DNA of 34,595 nucleotides from an uncultured Muribaculaceae bacterium (GTDB lineage Bacteria; Bacteroidota; Bacteroidia; Bacteroidales; Muribaculaceae): the NCBI GenBank assembly GCA_910584365.1, contig CAJUAF010000025.1, positions 1 to 34,595 of the forward strand. The letters are read 5' to 3'. Numbering within the stretch: the first letter of the stretch is position 1; the number at the start of each line of letters is the position of its first letter. The position numbers were made by a program, and so were the translations under genes. Positions 25,709 to 33,579 of the stretch are shown here, piece after piece. The notes under the pieces were generated by a model that was not told the DNA's origin, ran no database searches, and was given only the letters and a program-made list of their open reading frames with translations.

Positions 25709-26938
25709 ATGACACTTCAGGAACAACTTTGCGTAAGTCTCCGCGCGAACCTTACCGAAAATATCCTCCCTTTCTGGCTTAACCGCATGGCCGACCCCGC
25801 CGGGGGATTCTTCGGCCGTATGGACGGCAACAACCGCCTTCACCCCGCGGCTCCCCGCGGAGCCATCCTCAACGCCCGCATCCTCTGGAGCTTCTCGGCC
25901 GCCTACCGCCAGCTGCGCGACCCGCAGTATCTTGCCGCGGCCACCTCGGCCTACGAATATCTCCGCGATCATTTCATCGACCGGGAGGAAGGGGGCGTCT
26001 ACTGGTCGGTCGGCGCCGACGGCACTCCGCTCGACACCAAGAAGCAAAGCTATGCCATCGGGTTCGCCATCTACGGCCTGTCGGAATATGTCCGCGCCAC
26101 CTCCAGCCCCGAGGCCCTCGCGCTTGCCCGCGAACTGTTCGGCGTCCTTGAGAAGAACGCACGCGACGAGGCATCCCGCGGCGGAGGCTACATCGAGGCT
26201 TTCAACCGCGACTGGTCCGAAATTTCCGATATGCGTCTTTCCGAAAAGGACGCCAACGAGAAGAAGACCATGAACACCCATCTCCACATCCTCGAACCCT
26301 ACACGAATCTCTACCGCGTCTGGCCAGCTCCCGAACTGAAGGAAGCCATCATCGACCTGCTCCGCATATTCCTGGACGTGATGCTCGACCGCCGCACCTT
26401 CCACCTTGGGCTCTTCTTCGATGAGAACTGGGTGCGCCATGACGGGAATATCTCCTACGGCCACGACATCGAAGCTTCCTGGCTGCTGCTTGAAGCCGCA
26501 CAGGTGCTGAACGCCGCTCCCGGCGCCGGAGAGGATCCGCGTCTGCGTCCGCTGCTCGAAAAGACCCTCGCCGACTGCCGGGCCATCGCCAACGCCGCCC
26601 TCGAAGGTCGCTCCGACAAGGGATATATGATCTATGAGCGATTCGCCGACGGACGCCTCGACGCCGACCGCCACTGGTGGGTCCAGGCCGAAGACGTCGT
26701 CGGGCTTGTCTACCTTTTCCGTTTCCACCATGTTCTGCCGGCCCTCGACAAGGCATGGAACTCATGGCAGTGGATCGACCGCAACCTTGTCGACCGCGCC
26801 CGCGGGGAATGGTTCTGGAGCATCCGCGAAGACGGTAAAATCAACCGCGACGATGACAAGGCGGGGTTCTGGAAATGCCCTTATCACAACTCCAGGATGT
26901 GTCTTGAGGTATTATCGGCGCTGGACTGTGATTTATAA
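25709..26938 (+). CDS. Mannobiose/cellobiose 2-epimerase (AGE superfamily)
   Basis: Cytoplasmic (alpha/alpha)6-barrel enzyme that epimerises the reducing-end mannose of beta-1,4-mannobiose at C2, giving mannosyl-glucose for GH130. Family landmarks: RILWSFSAAYR near the N-terminus, HTHLHILEPYTNLYRVWP-like region (TMNTHLHILEPY here), GHDIEASWLLLEAA with His 252, WWVQAEDVVGL, and the C-terminal CPYHNSRMCLE with His 393; the last two His correspond to the catalytic pair of cellobiose 2-epimerases. Length (409 aa) is normal. It is the last gene of the operon, with a 296-bp gap to the next promoter. No terminator hairpin is evident directly after it. Confidence 0.93.
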   Translation: MTLQEQLCVSLRANLTENILPFWLNRMADPAGGFFGRMDGNNRLHPAAPRGAILNARILWSFSAAYRQLRDPQYLAAATSAYEYLRDHFIDREEGGVYWSVGADGTPLDTKKQSYAIGFAIYGLSEYVRATSSPEALALARELFGVLEKNARDEASRGGGYIEAFNRDWSEISDMRLSEKDANEKKTMNTHLHILEPYTNLYRVWPAPELKEAIIDLLRIFLDVMLDRRTFHLGLFFDENWVRHDGNISYGHDIEASWLLLEAAQVLNAAPGAGEDPRLRPLLEKTLADCRAIANAALEGRSDKGYMIYERFADGRLDADRHWWVQAEDVVGLVYLFRFHHVLPALDKAWNSWQWIDRNLVDRARGEWFWSIREDGKINRDDDKAGFWKCPYHNSRMCLEVLSALDCDL

Positions 26939-27027
26939 CGAATCGCAATTACCCCTTCCATTTTTGCTTACAATCTGTTTTACAACATATTTTTGACACT
27001 AATGGTGGGGGTATATTGTACAATTTT

Positions 27028-27092
27028 GTAAAAATTGTGTCAGATTAAGGTAAAATAGTATTAGACAGGGCCGGATAATTGCACTAACTTTG
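27028..27092 (+). promoter_or_regulatory. Second operator-promoter of the mannan type
   Basis: Direct repeats GTAAAAATTGTGTCAG (from 27028) and GTAAAATAGTATTAGACA (27050-27067) have cores 21 bp apart. The -7 box TAACTTTG (27085-27092) begins 18 bp after the proximal copy. Core, spacing and -7 match the susC promoter exactly, and 15 of 18 bases of the proximal copy agree. As there, no -33 TTTG is present. Confidence 0.65.
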
Positions 27093-27158
27093 CAGTGTAA
27101 TCCTAAACATAAAGATCGAACGACAATAACCCGTTCCCTCCTTAACTACTTAGAGCCG

Positions 27159-27184
27159 AGGATTCCCCCTTTAACCGGAATCCT
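27159..27184 (+). promoter_or_regulatory. Leader hairpin before the module protein gene
   Basis: AGGATTCC (27159-27166) pairs perfectly with GGAATCCT (27177-27184) in the leader of the 27235 gene. It has no U-run. A hairpin also occurs in the susC leader at a similar place. Confidence 0.45.
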
Positions 27185-27234
27185 TATCAGACAAATCAAC
27201 TAACTAATACCAAACTATTAATCAAATTGCTGTT

Positions 27235-28659
27235 ATGAACAAATTTTTTACCCTGCTTGCCGCCGCAGGCCTCGCCATGTCGGCAAACGCCACCGTCCTG
27301 TGGGAGGGTGAATTCGTAATGGACGGAAGCGCGGAATTCAACGAATGTTTCTGCGAAGGCACTGACTGGGCTTCCAAAGTAGCCCCCGCCCTGGCAAAGG
27401 CTACCGACAAGTCGAAACTTGTCTTCACTTATTCCGAGGTATCGACCGACGCCGAAAATCCCGGACAGATTGAACTCGTTGTAAAAGTAGGTCCCTCCTG
27501 GACCTGGACCGACCTGGTGGCATGGAAAGACATCCCCGGAAAAGCCTATACTTACACTCTCGACGAACTTACCGGCGACTATACCGTCCTGGAAGTGATG
27601 CAGGAACGCGGCTTCATCGTCAAGGGTAAGAACGCCACCCTGGCCAAAGTGGAACTCCTCGGCGAAGGGGAGGAAGGCGAAGGGGGAGGTGATACCCCCG
27701 TACAGCCCGGCGAGAACATCGCCCTCTGGGAAGGTGAATTCGTAATGGACGGAAGCGCCGAATTCAACGGATGCTTCTGCGAGGGTGCCGACTGGGCCTC
27801 CAAAGTAGCCCCGGCCCTGGCAAAGGCTACCGACAAGTCCTCGCTTATCTTCACCTATGCCAATGTTTCCTCCGATCCCGCCAACCCCGGGCAGATCGAA
27901 CTCGTTGTCAAGGTAGGTCCCTCCTGGACCTGGACCGATGTCGTCAACTGGGAAAACATCTCCGGCACTACCTATACTTATAAGCTCGACGAACTCGCCG
28001 GCGACTACACCGTCCTGGAAGTGATGCAGGAACGCGGCTTCATCGTCAAGGGCAAGAACGCCACCCTCGTGAAAGTAGAACTCGCTCTGGACGGCGCCAC
28101 CAAACCCGTTGATCCCGTAGAAGGCTCTGTCCTCTGGGAAGGCGAGACCGTAATGGGCGCATGGGCCGGTATTCTCGAATACAAGAACATCCCCGAAAAC
28201 ACCCAGTGGAAAGCCGCTCTGATGAGCCGCATCGACGCCGGTGACAAACTGCTTTTCCACTACACCGACGTATCCACAGATCCCGAAGCCCCCGGCCAGA
28301 TTCAGCTCGCCGCCTTCACTCCCGACGCAGCATGGGCATGGACAGAACTCGTGAAATATGACAATATCACCGGCAACACTTACACTTACGACATCACCGG
28401 TGACCCCTACGGAGACTTCACCGACGTTGAAATGCTCTCCGAACGCGGTTTCGCCGTCAAGGGCCAGAACGCAACCCTCGTGAAAGTCGAACTTATCAAG
28501 AAGGGCGCAGGCGTGGAGAACGTAACCGTTGACAACACCATCGACTTCGACGCTCCCGTCGAGATCTACACCATCGAAGGCCGTCGCGTAATGGAAATGA
28601 CTCCCGGTCATATCTACATCCTCCGCCAGGGCAACAAGGTTACCAAACTTGCCCGTTAA
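27235..28659 (+). CDS. Secreted protein of three beta-sandwich-like modules with T9SS-like tail
   Basis: No named function. A signal peptide (MNKFFTLLAAAGLAMSANA) is followed by three modules at about 21-141, 163-283 and 299-420, then a C-terminal tail (443-474, with IYTIEGRRV and HIYILRQGNKV) like short type IX secretion tails. Each module starts LWEGE, has a Trp-rich middle (SWTWTDLVAW or AWAWTELVKY), and ends in GFIVKGKNATLVKVEL. An acidic GEGEEGEGGGD linker joins modules 1 and 2. Aromatic-rich beta modules that also occur on a GH26 suggest carbohydrate binding (inference). There is no catalytic motif. The promoter copies the susC promoter, so it should be induced together with the mannan locus. 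A strong terminator follows. It could be a secreted mannan-binding or scaffold protein. Confidence 0.8.
   Translation: MNKFFTLLAAAGLAMSANATVLWEGEFVMDGSAEFNECFCEGTDWASKVAPALAKATDKSKLVFTYSEVSTDAENPGQIELVVKVGPSWTWTDLVAWKDIPGKAYTYTLDELTGDYTVLEVMQERGFIVKGKNATLAKVELLGEGEEGEGGGDTPVQPGENIALWEGEFVMDGSAEFNGCFCEGADWASKVAPALAKATDKSSLIFTYANVSSDPANPGQIELVVKVGPSWTWTDVVNWENISGTTYTYKLDELAGDYTVLEVMQERGFIVKGKNATLVKVELALDGATKPVDPVEGSVLWEGETVMGAWAGILEYKNIPENTQWKAALMSRIDAGDKLLFHYTDVSTDPEAPGQIQLAAFTPDAAWAWTELVKYDNITGNTYTYDITGDPYGDFTDVEMLSERGFAVKGQNATLVKVELIKKGAGVENVTVDNTIDFDAPVEIYTIEGRRVMEMTPGHIYILRQGNKVTKLAR
27295..28494 (+). repeat. Three tandem module repeats (426-bp period for the first two)
   Basis: Repeat units at 27295-27657, 27721-28083 and 28129-28494. 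The first two are close to identical over long stretches of DNA, the third is diverged. The high identity suggests a recent duplication and a possible site of unequal recombination. Confidence 0.8.
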
Positions 28660-28683
28660 GCCACTCCGCATCTGACACATACC

Positions 28684-28728
28684 GACAGGGAGCGCGCCCC
28701 TCTGAAAAACGCGCTCCCTGTCTTTTTC
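28684..28728 (+). terminator. Rho-independent terminator after the 27235 gene
   Basis: Perfect 13-bp stem GACAGGGAGCGCG (28684-28696) / CGCGCTCCCTGTC (28710-28722), followed by TTTTTCC. It separates the 27235 gene from the 28883 gene. A poor -7 match (TAACTTTA, 28814-28821) is the only promoter hint for the latter. Confidence 0.88.
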
Positions 28729-28882
28729 CTCCCCTCCCCTCTCCGTTTCCTTCCCTGCTTAAAAAACCTGCCTCTGTGCGCGGACTCCGCGCTGAAACAT
28801 ACAGACATAATCCTAACTTTAACCCACAGCCGGGTGCAACTTCCTTACTACACTCGACCTACTTTCCCAAACATTATCAATC

Positions 28883-31800
28883 ATGTTGAAACGCCTATCT
28901 CTCATCGGCGCCATCCTTCTGATTGGCTTCGCCCTCCTTACGGCTGCCTCCCGACGGGCCGATGAATCCCCATCCACCGACCAACAAACTTTCAGCGGAT
29001 CTAAAGTAATTGAAGGTCTGACTTTCGATTTCGGTAATTGGACCGGATTCCCCGATAATGCAGACAATAAACCTGAAAATTTCAATGTCCTATGGATTAA
29101 ACCCGCATATATGCCCGGACTGCAGAAAGGCGACGCCGTGCGCATAACATTTGCTGAAGCCAAAGGACAGGCACAATATATCTACCGCGGCTCGGACGCA
29201 TGGATCAAAGCCGGATCCAAAGAAGCCGATAACAACGGCTACTGGGACATCACCGGCACGGGTCCCTATACATTTGAAGTAAACACCGACGAACAAGTTG
29301 CATCCCTGCTCGCCAACGGCCTTTTCGTAGATGCGAACGGTTCTCCGAAAGTAACCAACGTAGAATTCATCTACAATAACCACGCCGCTGACGTACCGGA
29401 TATAAATGTTGAGGATCCTACCGAACCCGACAAAACTTTCAGCGGCGTAAAGGAAATCCAGGGCCTGACATTCCAGTTCGGCGATTGGACCGGATTCCCC
29501 GACAATGCAGACAACAAACCCGAAGACTTCACAGTCCTCTGGATCAAGCCCTCATATATGCCCGGACTGCAGAAAGGCGATGCCGTGCGCATCACTTTCG
29601 AGGAAGCTAAAGGGCAGGCTCAGTATATCTACCGCAGCTCCAATGAATGGGTAAAGGCCGGTTCCAAAGAAGCCGACAACGGCGGCTACTGGGACCTCAC
29701 CGGCACGGGTCCCTATACATTTGAAGTAAGCACCGACGAACAGGTTGCATCTCTGCTCGAGAACGGTCTTTTCGTAGATGCAAACGGCTCTCCGAAAGTT
29801 ACCAAAGTGGAATTCATCTACAACAGACACGCCCAGGATGTCCCCGACATCAAGGCTGACGAAAACGTTGACCCTGTCGATCCCTCCAAAGACGGTTATC
29901 TTGTATGGGACAGCTCCCTTGATATGGGAGGCGACTGGAATGTGAATGCGCTGGTTCCCGCAAAAACTATCGCACTGTTCTCCACCCTTACATCCATACG
30001 CCTTGAAATCAGCAGCCGCGGCGAAAACGCCCAGGTACAGCTCCGCTACGGTGACAGCTCCGGCAACCTCGGAGGAGACGCCGACAACCTCGATTCGGAC
30101 GTTTATGATTTCCCCATAACTGCCGAAATGTTCGCCACGCTCAAGACCACCGGCCTGATAATCAAAGGACAGAATTATACGCTTAACAAAATCCGCATTT
30201 TCGGAACGGTTGAGGAGGGAGTCGAAATCCCTGTCGGCCCATCATCAGAAGACGAGGAAGAACTGCTGCCCGACTACATGACCCGCACCGTTACCGTCAT
30301 CTGGGAAAAAGGTAAGGGCACCACGGATTATTCCGATGTTACTTTCGGAGGAACCGCTGTTAACGAGATCGTATTCTCCTCCGACTGGAAGTCTCCTTCC
30401 GCGACATTTGAGAATCCCGACTATACCGGCTCCGTATATATCCCCGCCTCAACGTTCAGCGACGTAAACCTCGATGACAAAATGGTCGTTACTTTCGCCG
30501 GTTACGGCGATGAAAGCGAAGGCCGTTTCTGCTTCATCGACACCAACGGCAACGGTTTCACACGCGGAACCGGCGATGCCGGCAACGTGGCCGACCATTT
30601 TGCAATCACTTCCCCCCGCCAGACGCGCCTGGTCGTCAACTACCGGGGTGTTGGCGCTCTGCATACCAACGGCCTATGGATTGACGGCAAGAACGCCGAA
30701 ATCGTAAAAATCGAACTTATCCACTACGACAACACCGCTCTCTCCAACGATGAAGCCTCCACTTATCCCCGCTTCAAAGGTGACCCCAAACAGAATGTCG
30801 ACCAAGATCAGGTGGACTATACGAAAGAACGAGGTTTCGACGTTGTCCAGGATGACCCGGCTTATGATCCGACCCTTACCTCCACGCCGCGCCGCGTGCG
30901 CCCCCGTGCTTTCACCAACTACCGCAACGGCGAACGTATCCGCTTCGTATTCGAGAAGACCGACGCAGATCCCTGGTTCCGCATCAATTTCGTTCGTCCT
31001 CATTCCTCCAATATGCGCGTATCGCAAGGCCTGACCGGAACAGACGACGGTATCTGCCGATACTTTACTGAAACCAAAGACGGCCTTGTCGCCGAATATG
31101 TCCCCACCCAGCGGGAAATCCGCGCCCTCGAAGCCAACGGGCTGTTCCTCGACGGCAGCAATCTCAGGCTAAAGGAAATCGTATTCGGTCTCTCCAAAAT
31201 CGAGGGGGACATCAAAGCGCAGGACCTGTGGATCCACAATGACTGGGTTACCCTCGGCCACGACTCCGGCAAGGACTACGAGGGGGACACCTGGTACAGC
31301 GGACAAGTCAGAATATATGTGTCCTACATCCATTTCCAGAGAGCTATCGCAGATGACTGGCTCCAGCAGGGCACCAACGACTATAAGGGCTACCGCCTGT
31401 CATTCCGCTTCCCGTGGGCCGGCCGCGACGCCCGCTTCTCGCTCTCCTATGACAGCGAAAATACCCATCCCTCCAACATCGACCCGCTGAACGAATTCTA
31501 CGCCGCCGCTTATCCCGAAGAAAGTTCTGCCATGATGGCAAGAAGGGCCGATGAAACACCTGAATCCGGCAATTATCATGAAGAAGAAATCCAGATAGGT
31601 GATCCCGGAAGCGACAGCAAAACTGAGGTCACTGTCGAGTTCCCCCTGAACTCCGATCATGTCAATAAAATGAGCAGATACGGTCTGTGGATGTCCGGCT
31701 ACAATGCTGACATCCAGAGCATCAAACTCCGCTCTCCGATGTCGGTTGCCGCCATAGAATCGGTGTCCGCCGAAACCCGGGAGAATCTGACAGTCGACCT

Positions 31801-31915
31801 CACCCGACCCTACGAGGCCTACTCCACCGACGGACGCCGCGTTGCCGATGCGAAGGCTCCCGGTCTCTATATAATCCGCCAGGGTAACCTCGTGCAGAAA
31901 ATCCTGGTGAAGTAA
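28883..31915 (+). CDS. Large secreted multi-module protein, possible mannan binder
   Basis: Unrecognised 1010-aa exported protein. A signal peptide (about 1-22) is followed by at least six beta-sandwich-like modules, each ending in a GL(F/W/I)-x-x-(G/A)-x-N-like strand: modules 1 (36-167) and 2 (185-316) nearly identical, 3 (about 338-435, ending GLIIKGQNYTLNKIRIFG), 4 (about 471-610, GLWIDGKNAEIVKIEL), 5 (about 670-765, GLFLDGSNLRLKEIVFG) and 6 (about 775-945, GLWMSGYNADIQSIKLR). The C-terminal tail (971-1010, with YSTDGRRV and GLYIIRQGNLV) resembles a short type IX sorting tail. No enzyme motif is visible. It lies 223 bp after the related 27235 gene, beyond a terminator, and is followed by another terminator. 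Glycan binding is inferred from the related module on GH26. Confidence 0.78.
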   Translation: MLKRLSLIGAILLIGFALLTAASRRADESPSTDQQTFSGSKVIEGLTFDFGNWTGFPDNADNKPENFNVLWIKPAYMPGLQKGDAVRITFAEAKGQAQYIYRGSDAWIKAGSKEADNNGYWDITGTGPYTFEVNTDEQVASLLANGLFVDANGSPKVTNVEFIYNNHAADVPDINVEDPTEPDKTFSGVKEIQGLTFQFGDWTGFPDNADNKPEDFTVLWIKPSYMPGLQKGDAVRITFEEAKGQAQYIYRSSNEWVKAGSKEADNGGYWDLTGTGPYTFEVSTDEQVASLLENGLFVDANGSPKVTKVEFIYNRHAQDVPDIKADENVDPVDPSKDGYLVWDSSLDMGGDWNVNALVPAKTIALFSTLTSIRLEISSRGENAQVQLRYGDSSGNLGGDADNLDSDVYDFPITAEMFATLKTTGLIIKGQNYTLNKIRIFGTVEEGVEIPVGPSSEDEEELLPDYMTRTVTVIWEKGKGTTDYSDVTFGGTAVNEIVFSSDWKSPSATFENPDYTGSVYIPASTFSDVNLDDKMVVTFAGYGDESEGRFCFIDTNGNGFTRGTGDAGNVADHFAITSPRQTRLVVNYRGVGALHTNGLWIDGKNAEIVKIELIHYDNTALSNDEASTYPRFKGDPKQNVDQDQVDYTKERGFDVVQDDPAYDPTLTSTPRRVRPRAFTNYRNGERIRFVFEKTDADPWFRINFVRPHSSNMRVSQGLTGTDDGICRYFTETKDGLVAEYVPTQREIRALEANGLFLDGSNLRLKEIVFGLSKIEGDIKAQDLWIHNDWVTLGHDSGKDYEGDTWYSGQVRIYVSYIHFQRAIADDWLQQGTNDYKGYRLSFRFPWAGRDARFSLSYDSENTHPSNIDPLNEFYAAAYPEESSAMMARRADETPESGNYHEEEIQIGDPGSDSKTEVTVEFPLNSDHVNKMSRYGLWMSGYNADIQSIKLRSPMSVAAIESVSAETRENLTVDLTRPYEAYSTDGRRVADAKAPGLYIIRQGNLVQKILVK
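28988..29836 (+). repeat. Two near-identical module repeats (447-bp period)
   Basis: Units at about 28988-29389 and 29435-29836 encode almost the same 130 residues (shared blocks such as FPDNADNKPE, GLQKGDAVRITF and GLFVDANGSPKVT). The DNA is also very similar, which indicates recent duplication. Confidence 0.85.
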
Positions 31916-32041
31916 GCGCCTCGGATTCCTTAGATGACAGAATCAGACAAAAGAATAAGATAAGTTAATTATAAACTCAGTTACATAAGGTTGATTAGAT
32001 TGTTTATTTAGATATATAGCAAAAAACAAAGGTTAGGTAGT

Positions 32042-32090
32042 AAGCAGGAATGCGACGCGATGTCGGGTTCCTGCTTCGTTTTATTTTTGG
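32042..32090 (+). terminator. Terminator before rpsF
   Basis: AAGCAGGAA (32042-32050) pairs with TTCCTGCTT (32068-32076), with an inner CGAC/GTCG pair, followed by CGTTTTATTTTT. It ends transcription from the 28883 gene, 127 bp after its stop. The region 31916-32041 before it is AT-rich and holds no gene. Confidence 0.75.
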
Positions 32091-32096
32091 AAAAGG

Positions 32097-32128
32097 TTTG
32101 GATATTTCCGGAGAATGTTGTAACTTTG
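32097..32128 (+). promoter_or_regulatory. Promoter of the rpsF operon
   Basis: TTTG (32097-32100) and TAACTTTG (32121-32128) with 20 bp between are a textbook Bacteroidota -33/-7 pair. The start should be near 32133, at the base of the leader hairpin. Confidence 0.85.
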
Positions 32129-32130
32129 CA

Positions 32131-32161
32131 GCCGGATTGGGGACACAGCCCCCGGTCCGGT
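32131..32161 (+). ncRNA. Leader hairpin, possible S6:S18 autoregulatory element
   Basis: Stem CCGGA/TCCGG outside and GGGG/CCCC inside, with loop ACACAG and an asymmetric internal loop (TT against CGG) on the 3' side. It lies at the extreme 5' end of the rpsF mRNA. Ribosomal S6:S18 complexes are known to bind a hairpin with a CCG-containing bulge in rpsF leaders of many bacteria; position and shape fit, but the exact motif is not proven here. Confidence 0.4.
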
Positions 32162-32193
32162 TACAAAGTCATTATACTTCAAAAGTTTAACCG

Positions 32194-32562
32194 ATGAACC
32201 ATTACGAAACCGTTTTCATTTTAACTCCCGTTTTGTCTGATGCCCAGATGAAGGAAGCGGTAGAAAAGTTCACCAACGCGCTCAAGGACAACGGCGCAAC
32301 TATTGTGAACGAAGAAATCTGGGGTCTGCGCAAACTCGCCTACCCCATCCAGAAGAAATCTACCGGATTCTATGCCCTGGTTGAATTTGACGGAGACCCC
32401 ACGCTGGTCAAGAAACTCGAGACCGCTTTCCGTCGCGACGAACGAGTAATCCGCTTCCTGGTGTTCCGCAACGACAAGTATGCCGCTGAATACGCCGCCA
32501 AGCGTCGTTCCCTCAAAGCCGGCAAGGCTGCCGCAGCCCCCGCTGAAACCGCCGCTGAATAA
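32194..32562 (+). CDS. rpsF: 30S ribosomal protein S6
   Basis: Small-subunit platform protein that pairs with S18 and contacts S15-bound 16S rRNA. MNHYETVFILTPVLSDAQMKEAV at the N-terminus and EEIWGLRKLAYPIQKKSTGFY, then RRDERVIRFLVFRND, are typical S6. The Ala-rich C-terminal tail (after residue 105) is common in Bacteroidota. 122 aa. It leads the operon rpsF-rpsR-rplI from a strong promoter. Confidence 0.97.
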   Translation: MNHYETVFILTPVLSDAQMKEAVEKFTNALKDNGATIVNEEIWGLRKLAYPIQKKSTGFYALVEFDGDPTLVKKLETAFRRDERVIRFLVFRNDKYAAEYAAKRRSLKAGKAAAAPAETAAE

Positions 32563-32612
32563 TCTCAGCCGGATTCATCCCCTTTCATTCAACCAATAAA
32601 GAATCATCAACA

Positions 32613-32882
32613 ATGGCACAGACCCAATCTGAAATCCGCTATCTTACCCCCCTGTCGGTCGACGTCAAGAAGAAAAAATACTGCCGTTTCAAACGCTCCG
32701 GCATCAAGTACATCGACTACAAGGATCCCGAATTCCTCAAGAAATTCCTCAACGAGCAGGGAAAGATCCTTCCCCGCCGTATCACCGGTACCTCGCTGAA
32801 GTTCCAGCGTCGCGTGGCCCAGGCCGTTAAACGCGCCCGCCACCTGGCCCTGCTTCCCTTCGTTACCGACCTTATGAAATAA
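32613..32882 (+). CDS. rpsR: 30S ribosomal protein S18
   Basis: Small-subunit protein that binds 16S rRNA as a heterodimer with S6. The S18 core is clear: KKYCRFKRSGIKYIDYKDPE, LKKFLNEQGKILPRRITGTS and KFQRRVAQAVKRARHLALLP. 89 aa, normal length. It starts 50 bp after rpsF and 43 bp before rplI, so one transcript is expected. Confidence 0.97.
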   Translation: MAQTQSEIRYLTPLSVDVKKKKYCRFKRSGIKYIDYKDPEFLKKFLNEQGKILPRRITGTSLKFQRRVAQAVKRARHLALLPFVTDLMK

Positions 32883-32925
32883 GCCAACGGCCCCAGACAT
32901 ATCAACCATTTTCAGAAATTCCATT

Positions 32926-33369
32926 ATGAAGATTATATTGAAAGAAGACGTCCGCGGCCTCGGTTACAAGGACGACATCGTCGAAGTTAAGGACGGCTAC
33001 GGCCGAAACTTCCTTATCCCCCAGGGTAAGGCCGTTATCGCCAACAACGCCAACCTCCGCCAGCTCGAAGAAAACAATCGTCAGCGCGCCCACAAGCTCG
33101 CCAAGATCAAGGCTGATGCCGAAGCTCTCGCAGCTTCCCTGGCCGATGTAGCCCTCACAATCGGCGCCAAGGCTTCCGCTAACGGCACCATCTTCGGCTC
33201 GGTCAACAACATCCAGATCGCCGACGCTCTTGAAGCTCTCGGCCACAAGATCGACCGCAAGACCATCGAAATCAAAGGTTCCGTCAAGGAACTCGGCAAA
33301 TATACAGCCAAACTCAACCTTCACAAGGAAGTCAGCGTAGAGATTCCTTTCGAAGTTGTGGCTGAATAA
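32926..33369 (+). CDS. rplI: 50S ribosomal protein L9
   Basis: Large-subunit protein with two RNA-binding domains joined by a long helix. The N-terminal MKIILKEDVRGLGYKDDIVEV and GYGRNFLIPQGKA are the L9 signature. The central helix is about 45-75. The C-terminal domain contains GTIFGSVNNIQIADAL and IEIKGSVKELGKYTA. 147 aa, normal. It is last in the operon and followed by two hairpins. Confidence 0.97.
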   Translation: MKIILKEDVRGLGYKDDIVEVKDGYGRNFLIPQGKAVIANNANLRQLEENNRQRAHKLAKIKADAEALAASLADVALTIGAKASANGTIFGSVNNIQIADALEALGHKIDRKTIEIKGSVKELGKYTAKLNLHKEVSVEIPFEVVAE

Positions 33370-33380
33370 GAAATTCCCCC

Positions 33381-33404
33381 GTTCCCACGACCCCTCGTGG
33401 GAAC
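33381..33404 (+). terminator. Hairpin after rplI
   Basis: Perfect 10-bp stem GTTCCCACGA/TCGTGGGAAC with a CCCC loop, 11 bp after the rplI stop. It has no U-run and may protect the mRNA end or work with the following terminator. Confidence 0.5.
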
Positions 33405-33422
33405 ATACAATCCCCAACGTGA

Positions 33423-33457
33423 AAGTCGGTATACGTGAGTATGCCGGCTTTTTTATT
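33423..33457 (+). terminator. Rho-independent terminator of rpsF-rpsR-rplI
   Basis: AAGTCGGTATAC (33423-33434) pairs with GTATGCCGGCTT (33439-33450), including two G-U pairs, with a GTGA loop and then TTTTATTT after the stem's own TT. Confidence 0.85.
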
Positions 33458-33518
33458 TCCCCTCTCCCCTTCCGCACCCGCACGCAAGTCCCCCTTCCGT
33501 GCAGTGAAAAGCGCCATT

Positions 33519-33575
33519 ATTCACCGCAAATTTGCGGTGAATATTTGGCATTTTCACCGCAAACAGCTATATTTG
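33519..33575 (+). promoter_or_regulatory. fic promoter with palindromic operator
   Basis: -33 TTTG (33544-33547) and -7 TATATTTG (33568-33575) are 20 bp apart. A perfect 24-bp palindrome (33519-33542; half-site ATTCACCGCAAA) abuts the -33 box and a third half-site TTCACCGCAAA (33553-33563) lies between the boxes. A repressor on these sites would block the promoter. The predicted start falls on the ATG at 33580, implying a leaderless mRNA. Confidence 0.7.
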
Positions 33576-33579
33576 CGAC

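Noticed and set aside
28814..28821. Promoter for the 28883 gene (TAACTTTA)
   Set aside because: One mismatch in the -7 box, no -33 box and no mannan-type operator; too weak to list as a feature.
27295..29836. CRISPR-like array
   Set aside because: The repeats are hundreds of bases long, in frame and protein-coding, without short spacers.
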